Assembly: GCA_022828595.1 (NCBI GenBank)
Contig: JAKGHH010000007.1
Span: forward strand, 38,998,356-39,062,355
DNA: 64,000 nt
From: Nelumbo lutea
Taxonomy: Eukaryota > Streptophyta > Magnoliopsida > Proteales > Nelumbonaceae
Direction of reading: 5' to 3'
Below are positions 22,670 to 33,065 of the stretch, piece after piece. The notes beneath the pieces were generated by a model. The model had not been told where the DNA came from, ran no database searches, and saw only the letters and a program-made list of their open reading frames with translations. A program made the position numbers and the translations under genes. The first letter of the stretch is position 1; each line of letters opens with the position of its first letter.

Positions 22670-23432
22670 GATTCCTCTTTCAGTAGCCGGTCTGCTTGCA
22701 AAAGTGATAGGCATCCGATGTCTTGTCTTTGTTTTACCTTTTAAGCTTGCTAGCCTTTATCTGAGGCTTCATCTTTGCCCACCTCTTTTTCTTACCCGAA
22801 TTGCCACCTTTAACAAGCATGGCTATCGGTTTGTCCTTCTTAACCAGTTTTTCAGCCCTTTGCAACATATTGTTGAGTTCTTGAATGCTAATATTTAGCT
22901 TATTCATTTTATAGTTAATAATAAACTGATTGAAAGAGGGAGGCAAGGCGTTTAGGATGGTATCAACTTTGGTGACATGATTAAGCCCTGACTCGAGAGC
23001 TTCCAGTTCATTGATGTAGCCTATCATCTTTAGACAATGGTCATGAACCATTTAGCTCTCAGTCATTTTAGCGATCATAAACAACTTTAGGACCTTCTAT
23101 CAAGTAGAACGATTCTGCTCTTCATACATCGTCCGCAGACTATTCAGGATATCTTTGGACACTTTGATCTGATCGAACCGTCTCTGTATCGGATTGTTGA
23201 GGGAGGCTATGATGTAGCACTAGGCAAGAGAGTTCTTCTCTTTCCATTCTTGATATTCCTTCCTATGGGCCTCAGAAGCTCTATCACCTGGACAATCCGA
23301 AGTAGGGTTCTTAGCAACTTTGTCCAATTTCCCAGACGTTAATACCAGCATAAGGTTACGGAACCAGTTAGCATAGTTTGGGCCCTTAAGCTTGTTGTTG
23401 TCCAACAATTTGGTGAACTGTTCGTTTGCCAT
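22670..23432 (-). pseudogene. Broken copia gag
   Basis: It starts at an ATG at 23430-23432 with MANEQFTKLLDNNKLKGPNY, followed by a W-R-N-L-M-L-V segment typical of copia gag N-termini. Stops occur at about 23220 and again near 23090-23050. The second open part (22734-23051) holds the central gag helix region (LNALPPSFNQFI, then LNNMLQRAEKL) and a lysine-rich linker. The zinc-knuckle region near 22690-22730 keeps only one of the expected Cys/His ligands: the first Cys is Tyr, the His is Tyr and the last Cys is Arg. Confidence 0.75.
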
Positions 23433-25223
23433 TTCTGGTAAAGGTAAAGCAGATTATTAGTCCACAACCTAAATTGATTCATGTTAATAACATAGAAATG
23501 ACTTTTAATTTATGTTCTATTTTCATTTATTCATCTCTGAGATTTCCCTCCCATCTTAGTGACGGACACTGCAATGTATGTCTTTAGAAATGTGGGAAAT
23601 CACATAGAGTGCATGAAGCTAACTGTTTTTGCTACATAACCCCAGCACCTTCTGTTAAGGATCATATCCACTCATCTTATGAGTTTTCTCAAGGTTCATT
23701 ACCATTTTAGGTTAAACATTTATGTTCAATAAGTGCTTACCCATCATATTCGTAAACGCTAAGGTACCGTGAGAGAGTCTTCCATTTTAGGATAGGCCCC
23801 TCCCACATCGGTCTATGATGCTCCTATTATCTTATGAAACAATCAAACAGACTCACCAGCAAATGGATAACCCAATTTTATGGTGCATCTCCTCGTTACT
23901 GATAAGCCCATCTTCATGCTAATGATGGAAACCCTTTAGAGAGTTCATCATATGAATCTCCCTATCACATGCACTTATATTTTGATGGAGGGAACAAGAA
24001 ATTACACCTTAGTTCTTATTTAGGTCAAATTATAGTGGCTTCCATTGACTTTCTTAAAGTCAGATTCAGATAGGCCCTAAATGGGCTAGGGTTCTGCATG
24101 GTTTCTCTCAGGGAGGAAGCTGAAGTGGGGCCCATCACGAAGGGAGATCATCCAATGATTTTAAAGAAACAGTGGAAATGATGTGCATTCAGCCATGGTG
24201 TGTGAAAGAGCTACTAACGAATGAACATGGGCCAAGTGTTTATGGCCCATGTACGTATCACACATCATACATCACATGCATGAAACAATTACATAATTGA
24301 TTCAATCAATTAAATCATTTGTAAAACCCTAAATTAATTAGGTTAAATCAGTATCATCCCATTAAATCCTATAACATTATCTAGGTATATGGGCTGAACT
24401 GCAAAAAGCAGTTCGACCCATATAACATTTATGCGAAATTAGGGTTGATGCAGTTTTAACTTAATAAAATTGGGTTTTTACAGGGTAGGCCGAATTGCAT
24501 CTTGCAATGGGCCATCAAACCCCTGACTCATAATCAAAATTTAGGGCTGAGAACAGTCCCTATTGAACCATATTCGGTCCAACCAGTTTGGTCCAATCTA
24601 GGTCAAATCGGCCTAGGGCTTGGTGTCTATTACAAGATCCAGTTCAAGAAAATGATCTGAAAATTAATTAAAGCTGATAAAAGACAATCAAGAATAAGCA
24701 AAAAAAGAATCAGAGGGCTGTTTGTAGTGCTGCAATCCTACAAGAAAAAGGTTAGTTACAGTCTGCAAGTTCATTTTCTACAAATCGCAGATTACAGATC
24801 TTGTATCTGCGAACGGGTCTTCTTCTACTCCATGCATACCAGCATCTCTTCCAATGAAAAAAATAGAAAAACCTATTTTCTCTATTAATTTACATTAGAA
24901 TAAATTCTATATATTTCGTTTAAAAATAAAAAAAATATATTTACAAACCGAATTGAATAGAATAATACAACAGGGTGCGCAAATTCTTGGCGCCAATAAA
25001 GATTTTGATCTCCACCATACGAACAATCCAAAAATCAAGAAATAAAAATAGAACGATTCTATAACTATTGCAGATAAATAAAGAATTAATTTTTACACCA
25101 TATGCCCAAAAATTGGGAACCAATTCCCAAAAACATTGCAAATTGCGCAAATCGGGTAGAACCGATTATGCCCATTTGCCTAGTTTCAAATCAGGTCTGA
25201 TTTGGTTCAGGAATTAAACCTAT

Positions 25224-25234
25224 CTCTGATACCA
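25224..25234 (-). other. Primer-binding site for initiator Met tRNA (copia element 1)
   Basis: The reverse complement is TGGTATCAGAG, complementary to the 3' end of plant initiator tRNA-Met, one base from the LTR end at 25236. This fixes the element as minus-strand. Confidence 0.85.
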
Positions 25235-25235
25235 C

Positions 25236-27008
25236 TGAAGGGAAGGGAGATCCATCATATGGATGGCCGAACCTTGCAAGGAGGTTGGGTGAAATTTCAA
25301 AAATTTTCTTTCTCCCTTTTGGGAATCCTATTCCCTAATTTAGAAAACTACATTTTCAATGTTCATTCTTGAAACAAACCAGACTAGATTTGAAACCAAA
25401 AGGAAGCAAGTAAGGATATACCTGATACGGAATAACAGTAACTCCCAACGTAGGTGTTCATGCCCAAAGAGGTGAGCAAGACCCGCCTCCACTGGAGATG
25501 ACACAGCTTATGGTGAGGTAGGATCAACAAAGTGGTTCTTCAGCAAGAACCCTAATTCTTCAGCAAGAATCACACAAGGGGCCGGTGAACACGACTTTAG
25601 ATTGTTTCTTTTGGCAAGAAATAATATCAAGAACTATTCTTGATCAGATCCAAAGGTGGAAATTGAACTGGGTAGGGGCAGCAAGAATTAGAGGAGAATT
25701 CTGCAGATTGCTGAGTGCATGAAACTGGTGAATTCGCCCCTATTTATAGCCTTCTTTGGATCAGCTTCCTAATCCAATTAGGAAAGAGTTTCTTGATCCA
25801 AATTTGATATTTGGATCTGGACTCTTAAATGGATAAGACTTATCTTATCCTTTAGCTAATCTTAATCAGATTATAAACCACAATTCGCCCCTTTTTAATT
25901 AACTCACTTAAGCCCAGTTCGAAATGGGCTTTAGGCCCATTTAGTCACATAACTCACTTTCCCGTTAAATGCTGGTTAGCTTAGCTCTCTTTGTATGGTG
26001 TGGGCTCCTAGCCTTGATCTACACATCAGCCACATTGGTTCAGCCTAGCCAAATTCACTATAGAACACAGTGAACCCCTGAGTCCATCAGTATGGGTTCT
26101 TAATGGGCCCAACATTTACACTAAATGGTCATTGGGTCTAATCATCTTATGAAGGCCCAAGGACTGTGGGCAGATGCAAGATTAACCCATCAGGTATAAC
26201 CCTCAATGGTCTTACACTTAACCTCTCAGCCCATAATGATCAAACACTGCCCGACAAGAGATGACATCTCCCTAGGCTGCAACATACAATGTTACACTCT
26301 CTACTCACATGGATCCCCGGGAATTAAAACATTTTGCAAACATTTTGTGAAACCATAATATATATGCATATCTCTATATAAATATATTTTGCATAACAAA
26401 TCTCAACAATTTGAAATCAACTGCTGGTAGTTTAGGTTTCCATAAGAGATAGTGCATTCCCCGATCATTCGCTTTGTCCGACAGAGGGGCTGATCCTGTC
26501 ACTATGATCATCCACTCAGGTGAATTCTCGGACTACCCCAACACACCTAGGTTTTGACCCGGTTAAGGATCTCACTGATTGGCATATCAAAGACAACCCA
26601 ATCCGACACCTAGTGTAGTACCATAATCGAGTCTAGGGGTCAGGTGTAACATTCCAGTTTTGCCCATCTGTCTCCAAGGTCTAGGGCAGTACTAGAATTT
26701 GGTCCGATTCAGGGTTTCAAGAAAACCCACACTGCATGTGCTTTGGGTCTTACCCTGACAGCTGAGACAAGCCACCCCAACCTTCTTGGCAGCACATTAG
26801 TGTCAGCCTTGGTAGGATAAATCTTTCCAAATCTGTCCAAACGGCTGTGAAGATTCTAAGTTAACGCAAGTCTCATTAGTGTCTAGTTTAAGGGTATTAC
26901 ACAAAAACACACCAAAATAACATGAATCAATTATGTACTTTATTCATTTACAATAAATGTCAATAAGTACATCCATATGATTGGAGCTAAGGGCATAACT
27001 GTCTAACT
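25236..27008 (-). repeat. 5' LTR of copia element 1
   Basis: On the plus strand it starts TGAAGGGAAGGGAGATCC and ends CTGTCTAACT; the last base differs from the CA of the other LTR. The TATA-like CTATTTATAG is at 25740-25749. Confidence 0.87.
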
Positions 27009-28160
27009 CCTAAACATTCTCAATAGACAGTTATTTATTAACTTAACACATTTTATCCATAATTTATTAAATACAAATGATGGGACCCATTAAAAGATTA
27101 CCATAAATCCACATTTGTTTTTAAATGATTTTTTTTTTCAAAAAGAAAATACTTTATTAATTACAAACTTGATTTAAAATAAATAAGTCAAAGTAGATTT
27201 ATTAGATAAATAGTAAATACCAAATAAAGTGGGTTATTGTTTGTGAATAAGATTTCATTTAATATCTTATATCAAATTAAAAAAACATAAATTAATAATA
27301 GTTTTCAAATAAAATAGGACATAATAGATTCTCAATTACAAAGATGTAAGGCCCATATTAGTTTTTTTTTTTAATTTAATTTTTGATAACTAAATAGTAA
27401 ACTTCAAAATAAATTATATACACATTTAGTTACCCCATACTTAGTATGGGGTCATTCTTTAGTAATGGTATATTCCCATATCTTGTTTGGCTCATGGGAA
27501 TTTGTGATCAATTGAAATGGGACTCATTCTCAAAGAGTCAAGGGAGGGGGAGGGGATTTTCTCAAACTGAAGGTCATTCCATTAGGAATGGGAAAGAGAT
27601 TCTCAGGGCATGTTCATTTCCTCTTATTAAGAGGAATCTTTTAACTTTAAGAGAAAATGGTTGTTCATTTTCTCTTATCTCTTATCTCTTAAAGTGCAAT
27701 CATACAACTTTTTGTTTTCCAATGATACCCCCAAAAAGACAAACAAAAACTCTCATATATGGGGTTAAAATGGATATTTGATAATTTAATTTTTAGAAAC
27801 TCGGAATTTAGAATTCAGAACAACATTCTCTACATTCAGAGTTCAGAGGAAAGAAAAGTTCACCAATACCAATATACCTCTTAATGTAATTATTGCACTT
27901 TCATATGTCAGACTTTAGAGCAAACGAACAAGCCCTCATTCTACCCAACCAAATGATTGAAATTGGAATGGGCTAGACCCCTATTCCCATGAATCAAATG
28001 GGTTCATAGTTTTGGGCCAATTCTTCAGGTTGTATTGGTCTTGGACCCACGTTGGCCCACCTAACATGCAATAGGGAGGATAAAATATCGGTAATACATT
28101 GTGAATTCGTCATGGGAGTGAGTGATTTTTTTATAGGGAGGATAAAATGGGGTACACACA
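27009..28160. other. AT-rich intergenic DNA containing a MITE
   Basis: No gene is supported. A 332-bp TIR element lies at 27605-27936 and is listed separately; the rest is AT-rich single-copy-looking DNA. Confidence 0.5.
27605..27936. mobile_element. 332-bp MITE with AGGGCATGTTC ends
   Basis: The left end AGGGCATGTTCATTTCCTCT pairs with the right end, whose reverse complement reads AGGGCTTGTTCGTTTGCTCT. No coding sequence is present. The AGGGC start fits hAT-type MITEs, but a clean 8-bp duplication could not be fixed. Confidence 0.55.
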
Positions 28161-29301
28161 AGGATTAAAGTATCGGTATCGGGTATTATATCAAACAGTT
28201 TGGATACAGATGTAGATACAATTTAGAAATGCATGGATACGAACGAAAAATAAAGAAGCACTTGCATACACAAGGAAAATGCATACAAATTGCATAATAT
28301 ATTAATACCACTAAATTTAATGTCAATAATAAAAAATAGTGTATAAATAAATAAAATATGTATATTTTAATGATTTATATATATGAAGAAATACATTGCA
28401 ATTATTATACTAGGATGCATGGACATCATACAATTTTATTGTTAATACATTAATCAAGAGTCCAAGATATATATTGTATAGATTTTTACAAATTAATACA
28501 TACACAATCATAATTATTTTATTTTCTGTTAAAGTCTAAGGAAAAAAATATATGCAATTATTATATTTGAATTATTATATCAATTATTTTATATTTAGCA
28601 TTTTTTTTTAATTTAACATTATCAAAAGTTTGGTAAATAATATTTTTATTTCTGTAAACAATAAACATGTTATTATAAAATGTATATTAAAATATCAATT
28701 AATAGTTTACAAAAATATATAATCATAAAATATATCATATATATTAAAAATTTGAAGATACATATCATATGTAAATTCATAATTTTTAATTACTAAAATA
28801 ATTATTCCATTATTAATATTTTTATTTAAATTATCATTTTTTTTTATATAAACATAGATTAATGGATTTGTTAGATTCAATTTATATTATATTCTCAAAT
28901 AATTTGTACATAATATTTTTATTTTTGTACATAGTAAATACATTGTTATTTAATACAAATTAAAATATCGATTAATAATTTATAATATTTTTAAGATACA
29001 TATCAAGTGCTCATTTATAAATTTATTATTAAAATTTTATTTGTATAAATTTCTTGATATTAAAAATCGTTTTTGATATAAATGTAGATTTAAGAGATTA
29101 TTTGTTATATTAGTTTATAAAATGCTAATTTTAAATATTGTTCTTTTTAATTTATAGTTGGGGTGGTTGAATATAATATATGTTATTTATTTGGATTGGT
29201 TGTAGACATTAAATTGAATAAAAGTTAATGTGTTGCATTTATTATCATAAAATGAGTATTAGCTTAGTGGTTAATATCATATTTAAATGTTGGGTGTTGG
29301 T

Positions 29302-30440
29302 TAGGGGTGTCAATCGACTGGTTTTCGATTGGATCCAATCCAATCCAAACCTTATCAAATCGGATTTGTATGGCTCATTATAATTGTTGGATTGGGCCAA
29401 TCCAAAATAAATTGGTTCGTATTCTTATTGGTCTGAATTGGGCCTAAACCAAAATTTCAATAATCCGATCATGAGGCCAAACCCTTGTTTAATTTGGAAC
29501 CGATCTGAACTGAAGCAGGCATAAAATCACTTTTATGAAAGTAGTTTTGCAAAAGTACTATTATGAATTCATTTTTACAAATGTACTTTTATGAGAGCAC
29601 TTTTACAAAATTAGTTTTATAAAAGCACTTTTACGAAAGCACTTTAATAAAAATACTTTTACAAAAGTACTTTTATGAAAGCACTTTTATAAAAGAACTT
29701 TTACAGAAGTACTTTTATAAAAGCACTTTTACGGAAGTACCTTTATAAAAGTACTTTTGTAAAAGCACTTTTATGGAAGTACTTTAATAAAAGCACTTTA
29801 ATGAAAACACTTTTATGAAAGAACTTTTACGAAAGTACTTTTATAAAAGCACTTCTACAAAAGTACTTTTATGAAAGAACTTTTACAAAAGCACTTATAT
29901 GAAAGTACTTTTATAAAAGCATTTCTACAAAAGTACTTTTACGAAAGAACTTTTACAAAAACACTTTTATGAAAGTACTTTTATAAAAGCACTTCTACAA
30001 AATTACTTGTATGAAAGCATTTTTACAAAAGAACTTTTATAAAAGAACTATGGAAGTACTTTTACAAAAGTACTTGTACAAAAGTACTTTTATAAAAGCA
30101 CTTTTATGGAAGTACTTTTATAAAAGTACTTTTATGAAAGTACTTTCATTAAAGTGCTTTTACAAAAGCACTTTTGTCAAAGTACTTTTATATAAGCACT
30201 TTTACAAAAGTGCTTTTTCAATGCCAAAAGGGTATGTTTTTGTAATTTTCAGATTTTCTTCATTTTCGTATATTTTTGTAATTTTTTATATATTCAGTTT
30301 TTTATATAATTTTTGATATTTCATTTGGTTTGGATTTGGTTTGTATTGGATTTGGACTGGGTTGGGTCTAGTCCATTTGTAAGTGGACTCACATTGGACC
30401 GAATCAGGTTGGACCAAATCCAGTCCAATTGACACCTCTA
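29302..30440. mobile_element. 1139-bp non-autonomous hAT-type element
   Basis: Ends are TAGGGGTGTCAAT and, in reverse complement on the right, TAGAGGTGTCAAT. The 8-mers on either side are GTGTTGGT (29294-29301) and GCGTTGGT (30441-30448), 7 of 8 identical. The subterminal 200 bp on each side is rich in GGATCCAATCC-like words, and the middle is a 690-bp minisatellite. No transposase is encoded. Confidence 0.75.
29528..30217. repeat. 14-bp self-complementary minisatellite, about 49 copies
   Basis: The unit is ACTTTTATAAAAGT or close variants (AC for AT after the T-run; GC, AA or GT at the joint). The unit equals its own reverse complement, and so does the joint AAAAGTACTTTT, so the array reads nearly the same on both strands and has two dyad centres per unit. 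Since 14 is not a multiple of 3, the open frame across it (about 30011-30316) is an artefact. Confidence 0.9.
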
Positions 30441-30689
30441 GCGTTGGTGGCTTGGGTTCGAATCATGCTAGCTTCAAATATTTATGTTGTATTGTTTGAT
30501 ACTCCCTTGATACGCCTTTGTGTCATTGAGTATCAGACCATATCGTCCGATACTATACAATACGCACCGATACAATGGCTTATCGGGCTGATATCCCATA
30601 TCCAGGCCTTCCGATATTGATGATACACCAAGTATCAGGCATATCGTATTGATACCTTAATCTTTGGCTACACAACATGAGGGATACCC

Positions 30690-31517
30690 TCCCTTTAACA
30701 TCACAAAGACAAATAAAAAAATATAAAAAATAGAGAACTATTAAAGCTGAAGGACTCAAAAAAAACTACATCAAAACCTGCATTAGTTAACCGATCAGTA
30801 GTAAAGTTTGCTTCTTTGTAGACATGAGAATACTGTGCAATAAACCCATGCCTCTAATAGAGTTGGTAGTAATCTACAATTAAAAATTTAATGATCCATA
30901 GATGAATATTACAACCATTTAAACAATCAACCATGAGCTTGTTGCCCTAGCTACAACAACATTGATGGAACAAACTCATATACACTTGCTACCAAGGGTT
31001 AGGATCTTGCAAGTTCATCCCTCACAAGTTCCAATACAACCAATGGCTGAAGTCCCATCACTTCTTCTCGAAGCATCAAAATTAATCTTAATAAAGGAGG
31101 CACTTGGTGGCTCCCATTTGAACTATATGGTACTCTTTTCAAGAGCCCTAATGATATTAAATTCTAAATAACATAGAAGAAGGGTGCTTTTAAATACTTT
31201 TTAGTTCCTTTTTTTTTTCCATAATCGCCACAACAAATAGGCCACTAACTCTCTAGGGATCCTATTTCTATGTTTTCAATATTAAATACTCTACCCCTCC
31301 ATTTAAGAATAGATTGTTCACCAATAGTAGGGACTAAGTTTAGAACACTTGACATCATCCACAATTCCACACTAGTTTAGAAGTTTATTTTTTTGGTAAA
31401 AGCTAGATTATATTAATGCATCTGACATAGAAAAGTTTATAGAACAAGGAGGATGTAAAAGATTAGAGAGATCAGTAGGGATAGTTTCAACCATATCCCA
31501 TTATCCTACAAAGTTAT
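30690..31517 (-). pseudogene. LINE (L1-type) C-terminal end, RNase H-like part
   Basis: On the minus strand near 30790-30850 the translation contains HVYKEANFTTDRL, the typical end of the RNase H domain of plant L1-type LINEs. Near 31200-31370 it reads VLNLVPTIGEQSILKWRG, then an ICCGDYGKKRN-like segment, which corresponds to the linker between the zf-RVT and RNase H parts. It continues, across the inserted copia element 2, in the LINE fragment at 47693-49205. Several stops make it non-functional. Confidence 0.65.
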
Positions 31518-32089
31518 TGTTGGATTTTAATTACATTAGAGATTAAATCCAATGGGGTTTGATTAATCAATTACATGAAAAACACATCTGCACACATGTC
31601 TTGAAAAATAGCTTTCTCTTACTAAAACTAGTTTTAACTTGTCCCATGTTAGAAAATTACAAGACTTGTTTTGAGTTTTTAAATAGTATCTTATTTACAC
31701 TCCTTAGATGTAAAGAGGAGAGTATGAAGGCTTTCTACCGCGCAGTGCACATGCATGTGTGTGCGGCGCAATAGGGCGCTTTAGAGGTACACTTTGCTCG
31801 CACCCACGTGGCTTGTGAATGGTGGCTTTGACTTTTGGTGTGAGGTTGACCGTTGATGTTTTAACGGCCACGATTCGATTAGGTGTGATTAAGAGGCATT
31901 ATTCAAAGTTAATAGTTATTAACTTTTAACTACCTTTTTAATAGTCACAATTTTTGAAATTGTGTCTGTTCAAAGAGACTTTTTTGAACCAGCACCTACC
32001 TCTGCTCCATAACTCTTTAGAAATTATTTAAGGAGCGTGAATCAAGCAATTGCACACACAAGTTTCGAAAACCACTCTTATCTCTCTTA
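31518..32089 (+). repeat. 5' LTR of copia element 2
   Basis: It begins TGTTGGATTTTAATTACAT and matches 47104-47692 through TGCACACACAAGTTTC near the end, with about 10% substitutions in the first 260 bp plus small indels. The right limit is placed where similarity ends and is uncertain by a few bases. Confidence 0.78.
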
Positions 32090-32352
32090 GTCCAATCTAC
32101 TACTATTTCACAGAATGTTTCTTTGGAGACTCCTCAACTTTGCTGATTGCAAATTCTTGCCCAAGGCTCTGTTGTATCCTAGGAATGGATTTTTCTGTAA
32201 CCTAATAGCAAACTTAGTGGAAATGATTGGGGACAAATAACATTTTAAAGACAGTGTCTTCAGATGCGCCTTAGATCTTCTCCTCCAAGTTTCAGTGACC
32301 CCAATTCCCAACAATTTTAGAATGTTATTTTGCAATGGAGGCAGAATCAAGC

Positions 32353-33040
32353 ATGACTTCGATCAAGATGATGAACCAAGATCTTGTTCGACTTGACTAG
32401 TTCAATGGAGCAAATTTCAGTTGATGGCAAGACAGGATGATCTTCTTTTTTACCACATTAAAGTTGTATTATCTCCTGGATTCGAATATGCAACCACTTC
32501 CTAAACCCACTGGCAAAGACTTTGAAAAGCTAAAGAAGGAAAGAGCAAAACAAGAAGATGATTCACTTTTTTGTTGAGGACATATTTTGGACGCCTTATC
32601 AAGCTGGCTCTACAACTTCTACAATGAATTTACATGTCCAAAAGAAATCTGGAAGGCTTTAGAATTCAAATACAAGGTGCAAGAAGCATGTATGAATATG
32701 TATATTTTTATAGAATACTTTAACTTCACCATGAATGACCATAAACCCATACTGAAGCAAGTTCACAAACTACAGGTGATAGTCAATAAAATTCGATCCC
32801 TTGATATCATTCTTCCTGAATCTTTCCAAGTGGGAGCAATAATTGCCAAACTTCCACCATCTTGGAAGGATTACAGGAAAAAACTTTTGATAAGGCTGAA
32901 GAACTTACCTTAGAGAAAATTCAGCAACATCTTCGTATTGAAGAAGAGTCTCATATTAGAGATAGTAGGGATAAGATCCTGCTTGGTATGCTGAACTATA
33001 AGGTTAATTATGTGAAAAATGGATAAAAGAAGATTAATCC
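32353..33040 (+). pseudogene. Broken gag of copia element 2
   Basis: It starts at an ATG at 32353-32355 (MTSIKMMNQDL). A W-x-D-R-M segment typical of copia gag follows a stop. The frame at 32587-32913 holds the conserved middle of gag (FTCPKEIWKALEFKY and LPPSWKDYRKKL). The zinc knuckle at about 33096-33150 (YYVCGKKGHYAQVHRHRK) keeps C and H at the inner positions but has Tyr and His where the first and last Cys should be. Confidence 0.7.
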
Positions 33041-33065
33041 TGCATTACAAGTAAAGAAGAAGGAT

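Larger units (their letters stand above)
17883..27008 (-). mobile_element. Ty1/copia LTR retrotransposon 1, decayed, about 9.1 kb
   Basis: Two ~1.78-kb LTRs flank a 5.6-kb interior. On the minus strand the order is 5' LTR, tRNA-Met PBS, a leader of about 1.8 kb, gag, protease, integrase, reverse transcriptase, RNase H, PPT, 3' LTR, which is the Ty1/copia order. All genes carry stops or frameshifts. The long LTRs would fit an Angela-like group, but that is only a guess. The flanking five bases (TTCAT left, CCTAA right) do not match, so no target-site duplication is visible. Confidence 0.88.
29245..30500 (+). mobile_element. tRNA-derived SINE split by a hAT-type insertion
   Basis: An RNA polymerase III A-box-like TAGCTTAGTGG is at 29260-29270 and a B-box GGTTCGAATC is at 30455-30464. 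Removing the insertion (29302-30440) and one TSD copy leaves 48 nt between box starts, close to the spacing in tRNA genes and tRNA-derived SINEs. No full tRNA cloverleaf can be built, so this is a SINE or tRNA relic and not a working tRNA gene. Confidence 0.6.
28161..30663. repeat. Possible older TIR element with GTATCGGTATC ends
   Basis: The left boundary GATTAAAGTATCGGTATC near 28163 is an imperfect inverted copy of the right boundary, whose reverse complement reads GATTAAGGTATCAATACGAT (near 30663). The right 180 bp is dense in GATAC / GTATC words. The interior is very AT-rich and holds the split SINE and the hAT element. If real, this is the outer shell of the nest; low confidence. Confidence 0.3.

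Noticed and set aside
27446..27781. 111-codon plus-strand frame
   Set aside because: It crosses the left end of a MITE and has no recognisable motif.
29528..30217. CRISPR-like or coding interpretation of the short repeat array
   Set aside because: There are no spacers; units abut at 14 bp and are self-complementary. The open frame is a by-product, and the host is a plant.
29260..30464. tRNA gene from the A- and B-box matches
   Set aside because: No acceptor or anticodon stem can be formed, and the two boxes are separated by a transposon; a SINE relic fits better.
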